A stretch of DNA of 64,000 nucleotides from Bolinopsis microptera (Eukaryota > Ctenophora > Tentaculata > Lobata > Bolinopsidae). Made by a program: the position numbers and the translations under genes. Below, in pieces: positions 45,501 to 50,634 of the stretch. How positions within the stretch are numbered: position 1 is the first letter of the stretch; each line of letters starts with the position of its first letter. The stretch spans positions 14,803,760 through 14,867,759 of the forward strand of contig NC_087084.1 in the NCBI RefSeq assembly GCF_026151205.1, in the 5' to 3' direction. The notes below the pieces were generated by a model. That model made no database searches, had not been told where the DNA came from, and was given only the letters and a program-made list of their open reading frames with translations.

Positions 45501-48500
45501 GTTTCAAGTAACCCTAGTAACAGTAACCCTAGTTTCAAGACTCTGTTCTCTGCACTGAAACTATTATAATAATGAGACCTAGTTTCAAGTAACCCTAGTA
45601 ACAGTAACCCTAGTGTCAAGACTCTGTTCTCTGCACTGAAACTATAATAATGAGACCTAGTTTCAAGTAACCCTAGTAACAGTAACCCTAGTTTCAAGAC
45701 TCTGTTCTCTGCACTGAAACTATTATAATGAGACCTAGTTTCAAGTAACCCTAGGTAACAGTAACCCTAGTGTCAAGACTCTGTTTCTCTGCACTGAAAC
45801 TAATATAATAATGAGACCTAGTTTCAAGTAACCCTAGTAACAGTAACCCTAGTGTCAAGACTCTGTTCTCTGCACTGAAACTATTATAATGAGACCTAGT
45901 TTCAAGTAACCCTAGTAACAGTAACCCTAGTGTCAAGACTCTGTTCTCTGCACTGAAACTATTATAATGAGACCTAGTTTCAAGTAACCCTAGTAACAGT
46001 AATCCTAGTTTCAAGACTCTGTTCTCTGCACTGAAACTATTATTATAATGAGACCTAGTTTCAAGTAACCCTAGTAACAGTAACCCTAGTGTCAAGACTC
46101 TGTTCTCTGCACTGAAACTATTATATTGAGGCCTAGTTTCAAGTAACCCTAGTAACAGTAACCCTAGTTTCAAGTAACCCTAGTAACAGTAACCCTAGTG
46201 TCAAGACTCTGTTCTCTGCACTGAAACTATTATAATAATGAGACCTAGTTTCAAGTAACCCTAGTAACAGTAACCCTAGTTTCAAGACTCTGTTCTCTGC
46301 ACTGAAACTATTATAATGAGACCTAGTTTCAAGTATCCCTAGTAACAGTAACCCTAGTTTCAAGTAACCCTAGTAACAGTAACCCTAGTTTCAAGACTCT
46401 GTTCTCTGCACTGAAACTATTATAATGAGACCTAGTTTCTAGTAACCCTAGTAACAGTAACCCTAGTTTCAAGTAACCCTAGTAACAGTAACCCTAGTTT
46501 CAAGTAACCCTAGTAACAGTAACCCTAGTGTCAAGACTCTGTTCTCTGCACTGAAACTATTATATAATGAGACCTAGTTTCAAGTAACCCTAGTAACAGT
46601 AACCCTAGTTTCAAGACTCTGTTCTCTGCACTGAAACTATAATAATGAGACCTAGTTTCAAGTAACCCTAGTAACAGTAACCCTAGTTTCAAGACTCTGT
46701 TCTCTGCACTGAAACTATTATAATGAGACCTAGTTTCAAGTAACCCTAGTAACAGTAACCCTAGTGTCAAGACTCTGTTCTCTGCACTGAAACTAATATA
46801 ATAATGAGACCTAGTTTCAAGTAACCCTAGTAACAGTAACCCTAGTGTCAAGACTCTGTTCTCTGCACTGAAACTATTATAATGAGACCTAGTTTCAAGT
46901 AACCCTAGTAACAGTAACCCTAGTGTCAAGACTCTGTTCTCTGCACTGAAACTAATATAATAATGAGACCTAGTTTCAAGTAACCCTAGTAACAGTAACC
47001 CTAGTTTCAAGACTCTGTTCTCTGCACTGAAACTATTATAATGAGACCTAGTTTCTAGTAACCCTAGTAACAGTAACCCTAGTTTCAAGACTCTGTTCTC
47101 TGCACTGAAACTATTATAATGGGACCTAGTTTCTAGTAACCCTAGTAACAGTAACCCTAGTGTCAAGACTCTGTTCTCTGCACTGAAACTATTATAATGA
47201 GACCTAGTTTCAAGTAACCCTAGTAACAGTAACCCTAGTGTCAAGACTCTGTTCTCTGCACTGAAACTATTATAATGAGACCTAGTTTCAAGTAAACCCT
47301 AGTAACAGTAACCCTAGTTTCAAGACTCTGTTCTCTGCACTGAAACTATTATTATAATGAGACCTAGTTTCAAGTAACCCTAGTAACAGTAACCCTAGTG
47401 TCAAGACTCTGTTCTCTGCACTGAAACTATTATATTGAAGGCCTAGTTTCAAGTAACCCTAGTAACAGTAACCCTAGTTTCAAGTAACCCTAGTAACAGT
47501 AACCCTAGTTTCAAGACTCTGAATATTACACAAGGTTTGAAGAGCCATGATTTGTCCCTGATAAAATAATATCACCCCAAATTGGCTGATCTAAACTGAT
47601 CGGAAACTGATCCTCTCCACACATCACATACTAACCCTATAACTGAGGAATTTTTTTCTCCCTTTGAATCAATCAAGCTAGATGATTTACTGTAAATACT
47701 GAGATCAAACTATCAATTTACAGGCTATCGTCCAAACATGTTGCAAGGCGTCATCTTCAGTGACATAAGCCCTAAAAACCCTATTACTGTACATGACCCT
47801 GGGTTGCTATTAATAGATACACCCCTCACCAGGACACAGCTCTCTACCTTAGTTACCCTAGTAACAGTAACCCTAGTAACTATATTATAGTTCTCCTAAC
47901 CAATGTACTGACAATATAATAACCTTTATGTGACCTGCATAAGTTAACACCTTCAGTTTCAAGCTGAAAACACAGGATCCGCCCAGGTACATGTTCCGAT
48001 CCCAGCAGAATCTACTTCCTGGTGTCGTGATGGCATCCTGCCAAACTGGATGGCATCATGCCAAACTGGACAATAACAACAATATCATGTTAACATTGGT
48101 ACACCTGACAAGGGTACTGTTACATGTTTATCATATTCACAGCCTTATTTCTAACGGTGTTTGCTCGGTATTTTTAGTGATGAAAACTCTTCTCAGGTCA
48201 TTTGCCTAATGAAGATGATTGCTATAATGATAGTTGGGAGTTTTTTGCAACATTTCAGTGTTTCCGAGTGTAGATCTGAACAAATATGTGGAAAATGACA
48301 AGAATTGAGGGGTGTCTTACCTCTAGCCAATCTGTACTCTTATGGAAGTAAACTAAAATACAGCTTTCTGATTGGTTGGTTTATGGCACGTGACTAAATA
48401 TACAGCTCTCAGATTGGTTTGCGTAAGTCTACATTGGCAGTGGTAAAATCCATGTAACTCAGCGTTTTCAGACAGTCTAAAATGTAATGTATGTACATAT

Positions 48501-49388
48501 AAATAATTTATAAAATGTTCCCACAATGTACTTAAACGAATATTCCATCCTTATTTCTATGTTGAAATACAATATATAAATGTGTTTAATGGCATTAACT
48601 GTCTACTGTTTTAGTGTCCAGTTACAGCGTTTAAAACCTTATTATACGAAATCTATTTTGTATACAAAATTCAGAAACAATTTTATAAAAGAGTAAAAGA
48701 ATCAACAGCTTTAAATAGTGTTTTATTTTTAGATTCTGCGTTCTGTTAATCGTCAGAGGAACAGTTCATCAAGAAGTTACTTAAACTATTTAAGTTGGTC
48801 ATAAAGTTGGGTTTATGTCGCACGGCCCAAAATTGGTAGTTTAAGTTACTAGACGAAACACAGCCCTCTGATTGGTTGAATTGAGTCAGGTTAATAAAAC
48901 ACAGCGCTCTGATTGGTTGATTTAGATCACGTGACTAAAATAAAGCTCCCTGATTGGTCACTCACACCGACAATGGTTTCCCACCCCAATATCAGAGTTG
49001 TTAGTGACTGCTGCTGAAAGACGTGAACAGCTCCGGTGCTGAGGAACCTGTAAGGGGGAACAGTTGTGTTTATGAAGGAGCAATGCTATATACCTTTTGT
49101 GAAGGAGTATTTGTGTAGAAACATGATCGTGTAGTTTAATTAGAGTAAATTTCACTGGTTGAGGATTATAACTAAGTTTTTCTAATATACTAAGAAAATC
49201 GCAGCTAAGTAGTCAAATAATGCCCAATTATTAATTAGCATCTAAATGATTAACACCTAATTAATTACCGCCTAATAGATTACCTGCTGCCATGAAAGTA
49301 GCCCCAGCCACATCTTCTGACAAGTCTAATCGCTGACAAATAACCACCAGCGAGGGTACGAAATAGTCGTCACAAACCACGGCTATAG
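18446..49388 (-). CDS. K+-dependent Na+/Ca2+ exchanger (NCKX, SLC24 family), 12 exons, both ends missing
   Basis: Exons in transcript order (minus strand): 49388-49284, 49047-48968 (frame-disrupted), 34682-34625, 33118-33031, 28867-28759, 26541-26481, 26357-26287, 25911-25885, 25297-25179, 20603-20332, 20114-19934, 18573-18446. From 34682 on, every junction is GT-AG with matching phase. Diagnostic motifs: CDDYFVPSL and [22 protein letters not shown] and SAVFNILI (alpha-1 repeat); a long, acidic, Ser-rich cytosolic loop; [19 protein letters not shown] and [14 protein letters not shown] (alpha-2). Family role: plasma-membrane export of Ca2+ with K+ in exchange for Na+. The exons before CDDYF and after GTSVP are not found, and the first residue of the missing exon should be the key alpha-2 Asp. 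Either the last exon lies left of the window, beyond both SLC7 genes, or the gene is broken. Confidence 0.88.
18812..19752. repeat. 7-bp (ATGTAGT) microsatellite, about 940 bp
   Basis: Units ATGTAGT with ACGTAGT, TTGTAGT, AAGTAGT and ATGCAGT variants. It lies in an NCKX intron. The 11-base direct repeat ACATGTGATGT borders it at 18805-18815 and 19753-19763. The 325-codon minus-strand frame is the repeat read out, not a gene. Confidence 0.97.
19868..19918. repeat. 7-bp (ATAATGT) microsatellite
   Basis: About seven copies, close after the donor of the NCKX exon at 19934-20114. Confidence 0.9.
19934..20114 (-). CDS. NCKX exon after the cytosolic loop
   Basis: Acceptor ATACCCCAG, donor GTTG|GTGAGT. 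It reads [17 protein letters not shown], a hydrophobic helix with [14 protein letters not shown], then KKYYLLSFV. The W/R-P...FP...IP-N/D...KK-Y/F order matches the family before the alpha-2 repeat. Confidence 0.88.
20141..20222. repeat. G-tract repeat
   Basis: Three copies of a unit made of GGGTCATACTTGTAATATAG plus a G run of variable length, in the NCKX intron just before the exon at 19934-20114. Confidence 0.85.
20332..20603 (-). CDS. NCKX exon, large cytosolic loop
   Basis: Acceptor CCCCTAG, donor GATGAG|GTCACA. It reads [20 protein letters not shown], then Ser-, Asp- and Glu-rich sequence ending GEEEDFDE. It is the hydrophilic loop between the two transport halves, a site of variable sequence and regulation in the family. 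Two TGACGTCA palindromes lie inside the coding sequence (20388-20395, 20409-20416). Longer frames on either strand here are shadows. Confidence 0.8.
20604..22443. repeat. G-tract minisatellite, about 40 copies, abutting the NCKX acceptor
   Basis: Unit CACCATTAGCAACATCTTAA plus ATCTTATGCGA followed by a run of 7-27 G. The array begins at the acceptor of the exon at 20332-20603, so on the transcribed strand each unit ends in a C run next to the splice site. The plus strand is dense in long G tracts able to form G-quadruplexes. G-run lengths may be unreliable. Confidence 0.96.
22444..22885 (+). other. Upstream region of nested GPCR
   Basis: Unique AT-rich sequence. A pyrimidine tract ending TTTGTTTCTCCAG at about 22847-22859, 26 bases before the start codon, could be a 3' splice site joining a 5' untranslated exon. 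No promoter element is clear. Confidence 0.35.
22886..23851 (+). CDS. Rhodopsin-class GPCR, C-terminus replaced by an inserted MITE (321 aa)
   Basis: Single reading frame with six clear helices: [13 protein letters not shown] (TM1, usual GN now GD), [10 protein letters not shown] (TM2 with the conserved Asp), [19 protein letters not shown] (TM3; the DRY motif is TKL, the trailing PL is kept), [12 protein letters not shown] (TM4), [15 protein letters not shown] (TM5) and [16 protein letters not shown] (TM6 with its Pro). Residues 1-269 are receptor. Residues 270-319 are encoded by a hAT-like MITE, and the stop falls in the right target duplication. The original TM7, [13 protein letters not shown] with a basic tail to TGA 24003-24005, still lies downstream out of frame (23850-24005). 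Ligand unknown. It lies wholly within an NCKX intron on the opposite strand. It could be a recent null allele or a hybrid receptor. Confidence 0.8.
   Translation: MSVPHDYSNKTVYGIQSTAARYTWAGYCLLVLISSLIGDTTILIAAIKYQVFKLNRLLVVMILHLTVCDLLFCIVSPVLPMIVSMIADDWVLGRWLSFVQVYSSFYIKAVGMSLICAMTCTKLVVLHFPLRARSVETRHAHIGCAVVWTLLLSLPVTLISFYGDNVFFSYQHYSNSFDTSSWKYLMPVLIGIFMLVPLTIVIITTSLLIRYLIKSRITSTRCQAAPRWQGIATVSLTALIYCISVLPYAIYRITASYFEKQSAVHTTYYQGQKDFAACTKSRNFPFSATNFMYSLMYSLLTFAVPRFLAKIIAKSFCPCLL
23685..23849 (+). mobile_element. 149-bp hAT-like MITE with 8-bp target duplication
   Basis: Element 23693-23841. The terminal inverted repeats begin CAGGGACAAAAGGATTTCGC and are matched exactly in reverse complement at the right end. 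It is flanked by CCTACTAT at 23685-23692 and 23842-23849. A CAGGG terminus, 8-bp duplication and internal CGCGA-type subterminal motifs fit the hAT superfamily. Non-autonomous. The net insertion of 157 bp shifts the host frame by one. Confidence 0.93.
23850..24005 (+). pseudogene. Orphaned TM7 and tail of the GPCR
   Basis: If element plus one target copy are removed, the receptor frame runs directly into this segment: helix 7 with SNFIIYC (NPxxY region degenerate), then [17 protein letters not shown] and a stop at 24003-24005, giving about 320 residues. It has no in-frame stop, which suggests the insertion is young. Confidence 0.85.
24006..24860 (+). other. 3' flank of nested GPCR
   Basis: Unique AT-rich sequence with no supported gene. 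An AATAAA at 24609-24614 is the best polyadenylation signal for the GPCR transcript. A 64-codon minus-strand frame at 24645-24839 has no recognisable family. Confidence 0.45.
24905..25185 (-). repeat. 14-bp minisatellite carrying an NCKX splice donor
   Basis: Minus-strand unit GTACACTTATATAG or GTACACTTCATATAG, about 20 copies. The NCKX exon at 25179-25297 ends CTTCATATAG|GTACAC, so the exon end and donor are the first unit of the array. Every copy repeats an AG|GTACAC junction. Confidence 0.92.
25179..25297 (-). CDS. NCKX exon, cytosolic loop
   Basis: Acceptor CTATTTCAG, donor CATATAG|GTACAC, phase 2 in and phase 1 out. It reads [19 protein letters not shown], then a Ser/Gly-rich stretch and DDPPLHI. 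It joins in phase to the exon at 20603 across the intron holding the GPCR. Confidence 0.8.
25307..25344. promoter_or_regulatory. Three tandem TGACGTCA (CRE) palindromes
   Basis: Perfect 8-bp CRE palindromes at 25307-25314, 25322-25329 and 25337-25344, each 15 bases apart, in a short repeat with TTCGTTG. They lie 10-47 bases upstream of an NCKX acceptor. Binding is not shown. Confidence 0.45.
25345..25884. other. NCKX intron
   Basis: AT-rich intron sequence with no repeat or exon recognised. Confidence 0.5.
25885..25911 (-). CDS. NCKX 27-nt microexon (candidate cassette)
   Basis: Bounded by TCGTTCAG and CTCCG|GTAAGT. Phase 2 at both ends; adds nine residues (SVSVSYVPL) to the cytosolic loop. 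Because it is symmetric, skipping it also keeps the frame. A second AG inside it (exon start at 25905) would give a 21-nt version. Confidence 0.6.
26287..26357 (-). CDS. NCKX exon, cytosolic loop
   Basis: Acceptor CTAATCAG, donor AGCAG|GTAAAA, phase 0 in and phase 2 out. Reads [20 protein letters not shown]. Placed by phase agreement with both neighbours. Confidence 0.75.
26481..26541 (-). CDS. NCKX exon, start of cytosolic loop
   Basis: Acceptor TTTTTTTCAG, donor ACAAAG|GTATGA. In the frame set by its neighbours it reads [20 protein letters not shown]: a Cys cluster just after helix 5, then an acidic stretch. Of the three frames this is the one that fits both junction phases. Confidence 0.75.
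26545..27330. other. NCKX intron, no supported gene
   Basis: Unique sequence with several CpG-containing motifs. The 85-codon minus-strand frame at 26606-26863 has no family signature. Confidence 0.45.
27330..27625. repeat. 9-bp (ACAATATAT) microsatellite
   Basis: About 29 copies followed by a TATATAGTATATAG-type palindromic stretch, in an NCKX intron. Open frames on both strands (YIL and YNI repeats) are artefacts. Confidence 0.96.
28000..28033. repeat. 13-bp perfect inverted repeat
   Basis: CTGTAAAGTACAT at 28000-28012 pairs with 28021-28033 around an 8-base loop. A small hairpin, possibly the tip of an old foldback element. Confidence 0.7.
28034..28640. other. NCKX intron, no supported gene
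   Basis: Contains a 60-codon minus-strand frame (28109-28291) without recognisable domain or splice context. Otherwise featureless. Confidence 0.4.
28660..28752. repeat. Short tandem repeats by NCKX donor
   Basis: Three copies of CTAATCGTAAAATACAGTGAAA, then two of TAAAGAGAAAGAGAAAC, starting within six bases after the donor of the exon at 28759-28867. Confidence 0.85.
28759..28867 (-). CDS. NCKX exon, helix 5
   Basis: Acceptor ATATTTCAG, donor GGAGG|GTTAGT, phase 1 in and phase 2 out. Reads [20 protein letters not shown] followed by LKFN, matching the family's W-E-x-x-x-L-x-x-x-LY-x-x-Y...KFN helix. Confidence 0.9.
28868..29377. other. NCKX intron
   Basis: AT-rich, with loose GTTACTAACAGTAACCATAG-type repetition around 29120-29240. 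No exon seen. Confidence 0.5.
29386..29645. repeat. CATACCCCT minisatellite
   Basis: 9-bp CATACCCCT units nested in a longer unit with CTCCACACTTATTGTAATTA, four copies. Read on the minus strand it gives an EYEGYEG repeat frame joined to a non-repeat N-terminus (29578-29769), which I do not call a gene. Confidence 0.9.
30377..30417. repeat. C-tract hairpin with 13-bp arms
   Basis: CAGGCACGTAGCC (30377-30389) and its exact complement (30405-30417) flank a C run. It is kept in copy 2 at about 54056-54099. The arms resemble hAT-type termini, so it may be a tiny deletion derivative. Confidence 0.75.
30985..31120. repeat. Dispersed repeat, member 1 of 3
   Basis: CTTTGAATCAATCAAGCTAG through CGTCATCTTCAGTGACATAAG recurs at about 47655-47772 and 54685-54797. 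The member at 47.66 kb lies outside the segmental duplication, so this is an independent dispersed element. Confidence 0.85.
31194..31485. repeat. 15-bp E-box (CACGTG) array, about 19 copies
   Basis: Unit AATCACGTGACCAAC with variants (ACAAAC, CACCTG, AACGTG, CACGCG). Almost every unit contains CACGTG. The copy 2 version (54893-55303) is longer. Confidence 0.93.
31513..32250. repeat. 0.38-kb tandem duplication with C tract
   Basis: The block beginning GTTTGCAAACATTGCTACAT and ending in a long C run is present twice here and once in copy 2 (from 56706). Each contains TTTTATGGGGGCGATGGCC before the C tract. Confidence 0.9.
33031..33118 (-). CDS. NCKX exon, helix 4 (copy 1)
   Basis: Acceptor ATTTTCAG, donor GGGATG|GTGAGT, phase 0 in and phase 1 out. 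Reads [20 protein letters not shown], then VMFSAFAWD. Matches the family's P-L-x-RD-x-x-FY helix after the alpha-1 repeat. Identical to 57897-57984. Confidence 0.9.
33280..33302. repeat. (CT)n microsatellite
   Basis: About 11 CT dinucleotides; copy 2 equivalent near 58232-58252. Confidence 0.85.
34068..34160. repeat. 13-bp GACCGGATTGAC repeat
   Basis: Seven copies with single-base variants; three copies in copy 2 (59007-59045). Confidence 0.88.
34274..34595. repeat. 8-bp (TTAGTTAT) repeat
   Basis: About 40 copies, some TTAGTTAC. It starts about 30 bases after the donor of NCKX exon 34625-34682. Copy 2 equivalent at 59164-59485. Confidence 0.95.
34625..34682 (-). CDS. NCKX exon, end of alpha-1 repeat (copy 1)
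   Basis: Acceptor TTGTTTCAG, donor AAAAAC|GTGAGT. Reads [19 protein letters not shown], the family's GSAVFNIL segment, with the Gly split at the junction. Identical to 59519-59576. Confidence 0.92.
35310..35862. repeat. 63-bp minisatellite, about 9 copies
   Basis: Unit includes TGTCATTAGAGCTAATTAAT and GCTGGGTATTAAGGGTAGTG, ending at a G run (35863-35882). Copy 2 has about four units (60205-60448). Confidence 0.93.
35928..36360. repeat. 34-bp minisatellite, about 13 copies (copy 1)
   Basis: Unit GTTTCCAGAACCCTCTTCAG plus TTCTTTTGAGAGAA. Copy 2 is expanded to about 92 units (60503-63620). Confidence 0.95.
36556..36735 (-). CDS. Unassigned candidate exon (copy 1)
   Basis: A minus-strand frame reads [20 protein letters not shown], then [20 protein letters not shown] and [13 protein letters not shown], and ends at CAA|GTATGC, a plausible donor. 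Hydrophobic end, no family recognised. It does not fit the NCKX chain. The copy 2 version (63813-64000) differs by Val to Ala and Ser to Arg, so evidence for selection is weak. Confidence 0.3.
36826..37085. repeat. 64-bp repeat, 4 copies
   Basis: Unit includes CCCTACGCAGTACGGCACCC and ATGCCTCCTCCTTCTCCTCT. Confidence 0.92.
37483..37530. mobile_element. 48-bp perfect hairpin flanked by TA
   Basis: Arms of 21 bases (37483-37503 and 37510-37530, outer part TACCCACACGCAACCCTTTA) separated by six T. TA at each end and arms beginning CCCACACGC suggest a minimal Tc1/mariner-type foldback, although the TA could be part of the arms. Confidence 0.55.
37665..38455. repeat. 15-bp (CCCTAGTAACAGTAA) array, about 52 copies
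   Basis: Nearly homogeneous 15-bp units in the long NCKX intron. The same 15-mer is the building block of the compound array at 39.9-47.5 kb. Confidence 0.97.
38850..38912. repeat. Dispersed 60-bp repeat
   Basis: CAGACATTGAACGCTGTAAG with AAGATGACGATCAGACCTCG recurs at 49522-49586 in the same orientation, in otherwise unrelated flanks. Confidence 0.85.
39255..39420. repeat. CACGTG-rich repeat cluster
   Basis: More than a dozen CACGTG palindromes in about 165 bases, in units such as CACGTGGTCTGGCACGTGGC and CAGGTCACGTGTCACGTG. Sequence and order differ from the 15-bp E-box array at 31.2 kb. Confidence 0.9.
39880..47518. repeat. Compound minisatellite, 7.6 kb, in the long NCKX intron
   Basis: Unit of about 75 bases: CTAGTTTCAAGTAACCCTAG, TAACAGTAACCCTAG, then AAGACTCTGTTCTCTGCACT, GAAACTATTATAATGAG. 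Extra 15-bp and 30-bp subunits are inserted at many places. The dozen or more minus-strand frames reading [20 protein letters not shown] are the repeat translated, not genes. Units are close to error-free, unlike the related block at 50.6 kb. Confidence 0.97.
47655..47772. repeat. Dispersed repeat, member 2 of 3
   Basis: Homologous to 30985-31120 and 54685-54797, with a few substitutions and one inserted base. Confidence 0.85.
47773..48350. other. NCKX intron, no supported gene
   Basis: Unique sequence with a short run of the 15-bp unit near 47850-47875. A 72-codon plus frame at 47991-48209 has no support. Confidence 0.4.
48352..48960. repeat. Degenerate repeat with CTGATTGGTT and CACGTGACTAA
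   Basis: CTGATTGGT-type boxes (inverted CCAAT) near 48368, 48410, 48870, 48910 and 48950, several followed by CACGTGACTAAA. It looks like a decayed tandem repeat ending at the NCKX exon 48968-49047. A promoter role is speculative. Confidence 0.5.
48968..49047 (-). pseudogene. NCKX alpha-1 exon with frame disruptions
   Basis: Acceptor CTTACAG, then SSAPELFT, the conserved alpha-1 core with its Glu. The next part, [13 protein letters not shown], is readable only in another frame. Near the end, an extra A in GGGAAACC and a base missing at the donor would be needed to explain the frame. Reading straight through stops at TAA. This is either a broken gene or indel errors in the sequence; the latter is plausible because noisy sequence lies 1.6 kb away. 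Confidence 0.75.
49284..49388 (-). CDS. NCKX exon, start of alpha-1 repeat
   Basis: Acceptor CCCCCGCAG, donor GCAGCAG|GTAATC, phase 1 in and out. Reads [13 protein letters not shown], then [29 protein letters not shown] and [10 protein letters not shown] are hallmarks that separate NCKX from other exchangers. Upstream exons (N-terminus, first helix) are not found in the window. Confidence 0.95.
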
Positions 49389-49799
49389 CTGCGGGGGAAC
49401 AGAGGATTAGTTTGTAATTAACTAATTAGTTTGTAATTAACTAATTAGTTTGTAATTAACTGGTTAATTGATTTAATAACACACCACTGTTACAGAGGAA
49501 CAGAGGAGTTTGTAATTAACTGATCACCATTTTACTTTCATACAGACATTGAACGCTGTAAGAAGATGACGATCAGACCTCGTTAACTGGTTAATTGATT
49601 GAATAAATGGTTAAATGAAAATCAGCTAATTTACAAGTTAATTGATGCGTTAATTGCTTAGATAACTTTCTAGGAAATGATTGAATAAAATAATGTTAAG
49701 AGAAGGGCTCGAACAGGACCACTATAAAATTAGAAATGCCTTGTTTGAAGCGTATTTACGCTATTGTACATGGTACGGAGTGGTTTGAGAAATTATTTG

Positions 49800-50045
49800 G
49801 AAACTTAGCCCCCCCTCCTCCCCCCTTAGCCCCCGGCCCCTTAGTGTCTCTCAGATAACCAGCGATATTAAACTTAGGACTTCCCGCCCCCCCCCCCCCC
49901 CTTAGTGTCTCTCAGATAACCAGCGATATTAAACTTAGGACTTCCCGCCCCCCCCCCCCCCTTAGTGTCTCTCAGATAACCAGCGATATTAAACTTAGGA
50001 CTTCCCGCCCCCCCCCCCCCCTTAGTGTCCTCTCAGATAACCAGC
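49800..50045. repeat. 60-bp C-tract repeat, 4 copies
   Basis: Unit TTAGTGTCTCTCAGATAACC plus AGCGATATTAAACTTAGGAC ending in a run of about 14 C. Confidence 0.93.
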
Positions 50046-50162
50046 GATATCTTATTAAAAACAGTTACATACCCGCCCACAGTTGTAGTGACTCAAACAA
50101 AGCAGCTTATCTAATAGTTTGTTGTTGCTAATGTAAGGGGGCTGCAGCTAATGGGGGACACT

Positions 50163-50392
50163 AAACACTGTTACCATGGTAACACTAAACACTGCTACCA
50201 TGGTAACACTAAACACTGCTACCATGGTGACACTAAACACTGCTACCACCCACTTGATAAGTGTATGTCAGTCAGTGAGCTGTGTTCCATCTGATAAGTG
50301 CTCTCTGCTTATCTTCTACACTACTTAGACTACTTATAGACTACTTATAGACTACTTACAGACTACTTATAGACTACTGGGGAGAGGCTGTC
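50163..50392. repeat. Small tandem repeats
   Basis: Four copies of ACACTAAACACTGCTACCATGG, then five of ACTACTTATAG, then two of GGGGAGAGGCTGT. Confidence 0.85.
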
Positions 50393-50634
50393 GGGGAGAG
50401 GCTGTGCATTATTGACAGATCCCTCCCATTGAATGTTCTCTAAGTGCTTTAAGCTCATAAATAAATTTCGATTAAGGATTGATAAGTAAGGAAAAATCTC
50501 GATTTTTAACACAACCTAACTTGCCACCAAGAGGGGTTTGGTTTTTTAGGGCTAGGGCTGTTCAGAGACAAAAGGGTTTTGGGACAGTCTTTACCTCAGA
50601 GAGAGAGAGAAGGAGAAAATTTTCTGGGCAAGTC

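Noticed and set aside
40346-47244. A dozen long minus-strand reading frames with repeated [16 protein letters not shown]
   Set aside because: They are the compound minisatellite translated. Start and stop positions follow insertions in the repeat, there is no splice or promoter context, and all copies change together.
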